Positions 59,973-64,000 of a stretch of 64,000 nt of DNA are shown one piece after another (within the stretch, counting starts at the first letter, position 1; the number at the start of each line of letters is the position of its first letter). Source of the stretch: an uncultured Parafilimonas sp. (GTDB lineage: Bacteria > Bacteroidota > Bacteroidia > Chitinophagales > Chitinophagaceae); NCBI GenBank assembly GCA_903882935.1, contig CAIRZB010000043.1, forward strand, positions 1 to 64,000, given 5' to 3'. The notes beneath the pieces are model-generated. The model did not search any database. It was given only the letters and a program-made list of their open reading frames with translations, and was not told the origin of the DNA. A program made the position numbers and the translations under genes.

Positions 59973-60046
59973 GGCGGGATAGCTCAGATGGTTAGAGCGT
60001 CGGATTCATAACCCGGAGGTCTCGGGTTCAACTCCCGATTCCGCTA
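59973..60046 (+). tRNA. tRNA-Met (anticodon CAT, elongator type)
   Basis: A 74-base cloverleaf: acceptor GGCGGGA with TTCCGCT (two G-U pairs), anticodon loop TTCATAA, T loop TTCAACT, discriminator A. It lacks the 1-72 mismatch features of the initiator. CAT could also be tRNA-Ile with lysidine, which cannot be excluded by eye. CCA is not encoded. Confidence 0.93.
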
Positions 60047-60049
60047 CAA

Positions 60050-60076
60050 CAGAACCCTTGCACAGCAAGGGTTCTG
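60050..60076 (+). terminator. Terminator of tRNA-Met
   Basis: CAGAACCCTTG and CAAGGGTTCTG pair around a five-base loop, three bases after the tRNA. The T tract is weak. Confidence 0.75.
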
Positions 60077-60224
60077 CATTTATACCAGTGCAAACCCATA
60101 CGAAAAGCCGTACAAAAAAGCGTAACGTACTGCTACAAGAATTTAAAAATTCTTGGGATACTTTTTTTATTTCCTTAAGCTAAGGCCCCATATTTCTTCA
60201 TTTCGGGATGGCGTATAGGTACAC

Positions 60225-63200
60225 TTACTTAAAATTCCTACCGCCGGGAAAAATTTCTTTCTGCACGGCTTGCTGCTGTACCTTATTTTGTTGTGGGGGT
60301 ACAAGGGCAGTTTTTTCGTCGGCACGCGATAATGTTAACAGCGGTAGGTTTTCATTGTTTGCACCTGTTAGGTTGCGTAACAGTTTAGTTAAGTTATAAC
60401 AACGCTGCACTATTACGTGTATAACCTCGCCTTCGCGCTGTAACTGCCCCTCTACCATTAGCAGCCTGGATTGTAATATTGGCTTGCGGTACTCCTCAAA
60501 CAGGTTTGGGAAAACCACGAGGTTGGCAACGCCTGTTTCATCCTCAATGGTTATAAAGCAAACGCCTTTAGCAGTGCCTGGCCTTTGCCTTACAAGTACC
60601 AAGCCGGCTACTTTTACAAAAACGCCGTTTTGCCCCGTTGTAAGTGCTTGGGTGGTAATAATGTGTAACTGTTGTAGCTTTTCGCGTACAAAACTCACAG
60701 GGTGGGCCTTTAATGACAGTGACGTGGCTGCATAATCTTGCACTACATGCTCCGAATCGGTCATGCCCGGCAGGTTGATGGCTTGCTCCGCGTCGCTTTC
60801 AGATGGTTGGCCGGCAAAAAGAGCAATAGGCCTGTCGTTACAGGTGGATATCTCCCATAACGCCTGGCGGCGGTCAATGCCCAAGCTTCTAAAAGCATCA
60901 GCATCGGCCAGTTTTTCCAATGCTGCCTGCGTAAGGCCAATATCGCGTAATTGGTTAATGCTGGTGTATAACTGTTTTCGGCCTGCTAACAGCAGTTTGG
61001 CATCCTCCTCACGCATCCCTTTTATTTGGCGGAAGCCCAACCTTACTGCGCAGTATTTATCCAGCTTTTCTTCCAGGGTATTGTCCCAATGGGAATGGTT
61101 AATGTCCACCGGCCTTACGACCGTGCCATGTTTTCGGGCATCAATAATTATTTGCGCTGGCTGGTAAAAGCCCATGGGCATGCTGTTGAGCAGTGCGGTT
61201 GCAAACACACCTGGGTAATAATGTTTTATCCATGCCGAAACATATACCAGCAGTGCAAAGCTGGCGGCATGGCTTTCGGGAAAGCCGTAGCTGCCAAAGC
61301 CCTCCAGCTGTTTAAAAATGCGGCGGGCAAAATCCTCCGTGTAGCCTTTTTTTACCATGCCGCGTGTAAGCTTTTGTTCAAACTGCGCCACCAAGCCCTG
61401 TGCTTTAAAGGTGGCCATGCTGCGGCGCAAGCCATCAGCCTCGGCAGGGGTAAAACCTGCGGCCACAATGGCAATTTTCATGGCTTGCTCCTGAAAAAGC
61501 GGCACGCCAAGTGTTTTGCCTAAAATTTCTTTCAGTTCCTGCGATGGGTATTCAACCGGCTCTAGGCCGTTACGGCGGCGGAGGTAGGGGTGTACCATAT
61601 CGCCTTGTATAGGCCCTGGGCGTACAATGGCCACCTCTATTACCAAGTCGTAAAAGCAAGTGGGTTTAAGCCTGGGCAGCATGGCCTGCTGGGCGCGGCT
61701 TTCAATCTGAAAAACGCCGATGGTGTCGCCATGGCAAATCATTTCGTACACGGCCGGGTCGTCTTGGGGTATGTTTGCTAGTGTTAAATCAGGCCCATAA
61801 TGGTTTTTTACCAGGGTAAAGGCTTTGCGTATACAGGTTAGCATACCAAGGGCCAGTATGTCTATTTTTAAAAACCCTAGGGCGTCAATATCGTCTTTGT
61901 TCCATTCAATATTTGTGCGGTCTTCCATGCGGGCATTTAATATGGGGCATAGGTCGGTAAGTTTCCCCCTAGTTATTACAAAGCCGCCGGTGTGCTGCCC
62001 CAACTGGCGCGGAAAACCCATCATTTGGCCTGTAAGCGCCAGCACTTTTTTTAAATGTGTGTCATTAGGGTTCAGGCCTTGTTCTTCAATGCGTTTCCCT
62101 TCAACCCATTCATCCGTAAATTCCCAAACGGAGTCAGAAATGCGTTTAATGGTATCCACCGACAGCCCCATGGCCTTGCCCACATCCCTTATCGCGCCTT
62201 TATGGTGTAGCTGTGTAACGGTGGCCACAATAGCGGCCCTATCCCTGCCGTATTTTTGGTAAATGTATTGAATCACCTCCTCCCGCCGCTCGTGTTCAAA
62301 ATCAACGTCAATATCCGGCGGCTCGTTGCGGGCGGATGAGATAAAACGCTCAAACAGCAAATCGAACTTAGTGGGGTTTACGGAGGTTATGCCCAGGCAA
62401 AAGCAAATGGTTGAATTTGCGGCGGAACCGCGGCCCTGGCAAAGAATGTTCTGCTGGCGGGCAAAACGCACAATGTCGTACACCGTTAAAAAATAAGCGG
62501 CATAATCCATCTCTTCAATAAACTTCATTTCGTGGTGTATGGCCGCGGTTATTTTTTCGGGTATCGTGTCGCCAAAATGTTGCCGGGCACCTTGCCAGGC
62601 CAAAAAGGCCAGTTCCTCCAAGGGGGTGCGGCCTTCGCTGGTAATTTCTTCGGGGTATACATATTTTAAAGTGTCTAGGGTAAACTGGCAAGCCTCTGCA
62701 ATTTCCTGCGTGCGTTGTATAGCGTTTGGGTATTGCCTGAATAGCCGTAGCATTTCGTGTATGGGCTTTAGGTGCCTTTCTGCATTTTTATGCAACAGAA
62801 AGCCGGCCGTGCTGATGGTGCATTTTTCGCGCACGCAGGTTAAAACATCCTGTAGTTGGCGGCGGTTGGGTTCGTGGTAATGCACATCGTTGGTGGCAAC
62901 CATGGGCACCGGCAGGTGGCTTAGGCGGTGCATCAGCTTTGCATCGTTGCCTTGGTAGTAGCGGGTGGCAGCCACATAGCAATCGTTGCCAAACGCCTGC
63001 CTGTATTCGCCCAGCGCGGCTGTAAATTCCGGTGTAAATACAGCCGCGTCAGTAAGCTCGGCAGGGGGTATGGCTATAAATTTTATGCCTTTGCTATGTT
63101 GGTAAACATCTGCTTTGTACAAATGGCAGTCCCCTTTTTCAGCCCGCAGGTTGCCGGTGGTTAACAATGCCGAAAGGCGGCCATACGCTTGTTGGTTGGT

Positions 63201-63437
63201 GGGGTAGGCCAACAGGCTGGGGCCATCCAGCAAATCAAGCCGGCAGGCGGGTATAATGCGTATGCCACTGGCCTTGGCGGCCACATGGCCGCGCACTATG
63301 CCTGCAAGGGTGTTACGGTCGGTAATGGCAATGGCCTTATAGCCAAGCGCGGCGGCCTGTTCTGCCAGCTCACCGGGGTGCGAGGCACCCCGCAAAAAGC
63401 TGAAATTGCTGGTGGTTTGTAGTTCGGTATAGCTCAT
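60225..63437 (-). CDS. dnaE2: Error-prone DNA polymerase III alpha subunit DnaE2 (ImuC)
   Basis: A 1070-residue translesion polymerase. The PHP domain opens NFSFLRGASHPGELAEQAAA, then YKAIAITDRNTLAG. The catalytic core includes PPDIDVDFEHERREEVIQYI with the metal-binding Asp pair, and PFQEQAM-type PLFQEQAMKIAIVAAGF, then GSYGFPESHAASFALLVYVS. The tail carries an OB-fold (VKVAGLVLVRQRPGTAKGVC, FITIEDETG). The C-terminal HhH/OB arrangement and 1.07 kb-residue length fit DnaE2, not the replicative DnaE. The ATG at 63437 overlaps the preceding stop (ATGA), so it is coupled to the ImuB gene upstream. Confidence 0.96.
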   Translation of the reverse strand: MSYTELQTTSNFSFLRGASHPGELAEQAAALGYKAIAITDRNTLAGIVRGHVAAKASGIRIIPACRLDLLDGPSLLAYPTNQQAYGRLSALLTTGNLRAEKGDCHLYKADVYQHSKGIKFIAIPPAELTDAAVFTPEFTAALGEYRQAFGNDCYVAATRYYQGNDAKLMHRLSHLPVPMVATNDVHYHEPNRRQLQDVLTCVREKCTISTAGFLLHKNAERHLKPIHEMLRLFRQYPNAIQRTQEIAEACQFTLDTLKYVYPEEITSEGRTPLEELAFLAWQGARQHFGDTIPEKITAAIHHEMKFIEEMDYAAYFLTVYDIVRFARQQNILCQGRGSAANSTICFCLGITSVNPTKFDLLFERFISSARNEPPDIDVDFEHERREEVIQYIYQKYGRDRAAIVATVTQLHHKGAIRDVGKAMGLSVDTIKRISDSVWEFTDEWVEGKRIEEQGLNPNDTHLKKVLALTGQMMGFPRQLGQHTGGFVITRGKLTDLCPILNARMEDRTNIEWNKDDIDALGFLKIDILALGMLTCIRKAFTLVKNHYGPDLTLANIPQDDPAVYEMICHGDTIGVFQIESRAQQAMLPRLKPTCFYDLVIEVAIVRPGPIQGDMVHPYLRRRNGLEPVEYPSQELKEILGKTLGVPLFQEQAMKIAIVAAGFTPAEADGLRRSMATFKAQGLVAQFEQKLTRGMVKKGYTEDFARRIFKQLEGFGSYGFPESHAASFALLVYVSAWIKHYYPGVFATALLNSMPMGFYQPAQIIIDARKHGTVVRPVDINHSHWDNTLEEKLDKYCAVRLGFRQIKGMREEDAKLLLAGRKQLYTSINQLRDIGLTQAALEKLADADAFRSLGIDRRQALWEISTCNDRPIALFAGQPSESDAEQAINLPGMTDSEHVVQDYAATSLSLKAHPVSFVREKLQQLHIITTQALTTGQNGVFVKVAGLVLVRQRPGTAKGVCFITIEDETGVANLVVFPNLFEEYRKPILQSRLLMVEGQLQREGEVIHVIVQRCYNLTKLLRNLTGANNENLPLLTLSRADEKTALVPPQQNKVQQQAVQKEIFPGGRNFK

Positions 63438-64000
63438 GCAAAATAACCATGTATAAACCATTGGTGTGGTTTGTTGCCCGTGTAATGCCCTGAGCGGAAC
63501 AGCCAATACCGTTGGCCGTCAGTATCTTCCACGTGGTAGTAATCCCTGTGCGGCCCTTCTTCCAGCCACCATTCTCGTTCTATTCTTTCCGGCCCGTCGG
63601 CTTTGTTTATTTTATGCAGCCGCCCCCTGTGCCTAAACAGCATTGGCGGGTAATCTGGTATGGGTGCGGTTACTTCAATAGGCTCGGGCTTGTGCATCAG
63701 TTGCACTGGCCTGGGCATGGTTACCTGCCAGGCAGCATCCGTTTTATCCCCGAGGGAGGGGGCTTGTTTTATCGACCTTTCAGGCCAATGGTGTTCATTA
63801 GGTAAATAGCGGTGTATTTTATCCGCCCCAAACTTGCCCGCTAAGCGGTCTAACAAATCACTAAGGGCTTGCTGTTGCAAACCGGGTGTGCTGCCCCAGA
63901 GTGATTCTTGCAAAGTGGGTACCTCCTCCACTTGGGGGGCTTCCAGTACAAAAAGCTCTATACCCGCCGCCGGTTCAATGCTGGCTATGTTTATTTCAAA
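63434..64000 (-). CDS. imuB: ImuB-like Y-family polymerase, C-terminal part (runs off the window)
   Basis: The frame is open to the right edge; 188 residues are visible. The segment FRHRGRLHKINKADGPERIEREWW and YYHVEDTDGQRYWLFR is the C-terminal domain that follows the Y-family core in ImuB (DUF6504-like). LQESLWGSTPGLQQQALSDL precedes it. ImuB is a catalytically inactive clamp-binding partner of DnaE2 in the SOS mutasome. Its stop overlaps the DnaE2 start. Catalytic residues cannot be assessed here. Confidence 0.85.
   Translation of the reverse strand, partial: FEINIASIEPAAGIELFVLEAPQVEEVPTLQESLWGSTPGLQQQALSDLLDRLAGKFGADKIHRYLPNEHHWPERSIKQAPSLGDKTDAAWQVTMPRPVQLMHKPEPIEVTAPIPDYPPMLFRHRGRLHKINKADGPERIEREWWLEEGPHRDYYHVEDTDGQRYWLFRSGHYTGNKPHQWFIHGYFA

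Noticed and set aside
60077-60224. Possible phage attachment site or integrase remnant after tRNA-Met
   Set aside because: No duplicated tRNA 3' end was found in the window, and the sequence has only a short AAGAATTTAAAAATTCTT palindrome.

Overview
The window is a chromosomal segment of a Bacteroidota bacterium, most like the Chitinophagaceae or wider Chitinophagia/Sphingobacteriia. The evidence is: promoters of the Bacteroidota form (TTTG, 17-21 bases, TAnnTTTG); no Shine-Dalgarno sites; a secreted protease with a type IX secretion C-terminal domain; Oar-like and plug-domain TonB proteins; a PUR-domain DUF3276 protein; ComA-type phosphosulfolactate synthase; and LytS/LytTR regulation. Base composition is moderate, with AT-rich patches near 2.0-3.9 kb and 25.1-26.8 kb that look like acquired material. 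Nothing allows a species name.

Layout. 0-5.5 kb is accessory: an IS1595-type transposase tail, a HAD phosphatase, a secreted protein, a phospholipase D-like protein, and a minus-strand cluster of DUF1801 (frameshifted), SRPBCC and VOC proteins. 6-9.4 kb holds a five-PAS histidine kinase and an unknown protein. 9.9-15 kb holds an EamA exporter with its Lrp-type regulator, then aroE, a ComA-like gene and a TPR protein. 15-21 kb holds a T9SS metalloprotease, the PUR protein, an ABC exporter and tRNA-Ser. 21-25 kb holds ftsK and a KirBac-type channel. 25-27 kb is an AT-rich patch with two small exported proteins and a folded 85-base element. 26.8-37 kb is cell-envelope coding: an MG2/plug protein, an alcohol dehydrogenase, an Oar-like receptor and an M14 peptidase. 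37-40 kb holds RDD, Nudix and pyrE genes set among three kinds of short repeat, most of them with a 7-base period. 40-47 kb holds an HMA-like protein, a GNAT, a Tat-exported amine oxidase, a rhomboid protease, a beta-barrel protein, a thioesterase and rdgB. 46.8-49.1 kb holds ilvE and the rpsL-rpsG pair, with no fusA behind it. 49.3-56 kb is one coherent system: a LytS-type kinase, a LytTR regulator, DUF2147, TolC, an HlyD-type adaptor, an FtsX-type permease and an ATPase. 56-60 kb holds a Xre/RES toxin-antitoxin pair, membrane proteins, an aminotransferase and tRNA-Met. 60.2-64 kb holds dnaE2 and the 3' end of imuB.

Systems and unusual signals. The best-defined functional unit is the LytS-LytTR-regulated MacAB-TolC-like exporter. 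Just behind the regulator gene lie two direct copies of TGTTCAAT exactly 21 bases apart, a candidate LytTR operator. The most unusual features are non-coding: a GTCTGAC-N7-GTCTGAC repeat family whose copies contain the stop codons of neighbouring genes; heptamer tracts on both sides of pyrE; a 96/103-base tandem array of hairpins; a possible three-way-junction element at 25.0 kb; and a perfect 58-base palindrome at 15.5 kb. Several TAnnTTTG promoters lie only 4-13 bases from the start codon, implying leaderless or near-leaderless mRNAs. Two apparent genes are broken only at short homopolymers, so assembly error must be considered. All functions here were assigned by reading motifs; no database search was run.
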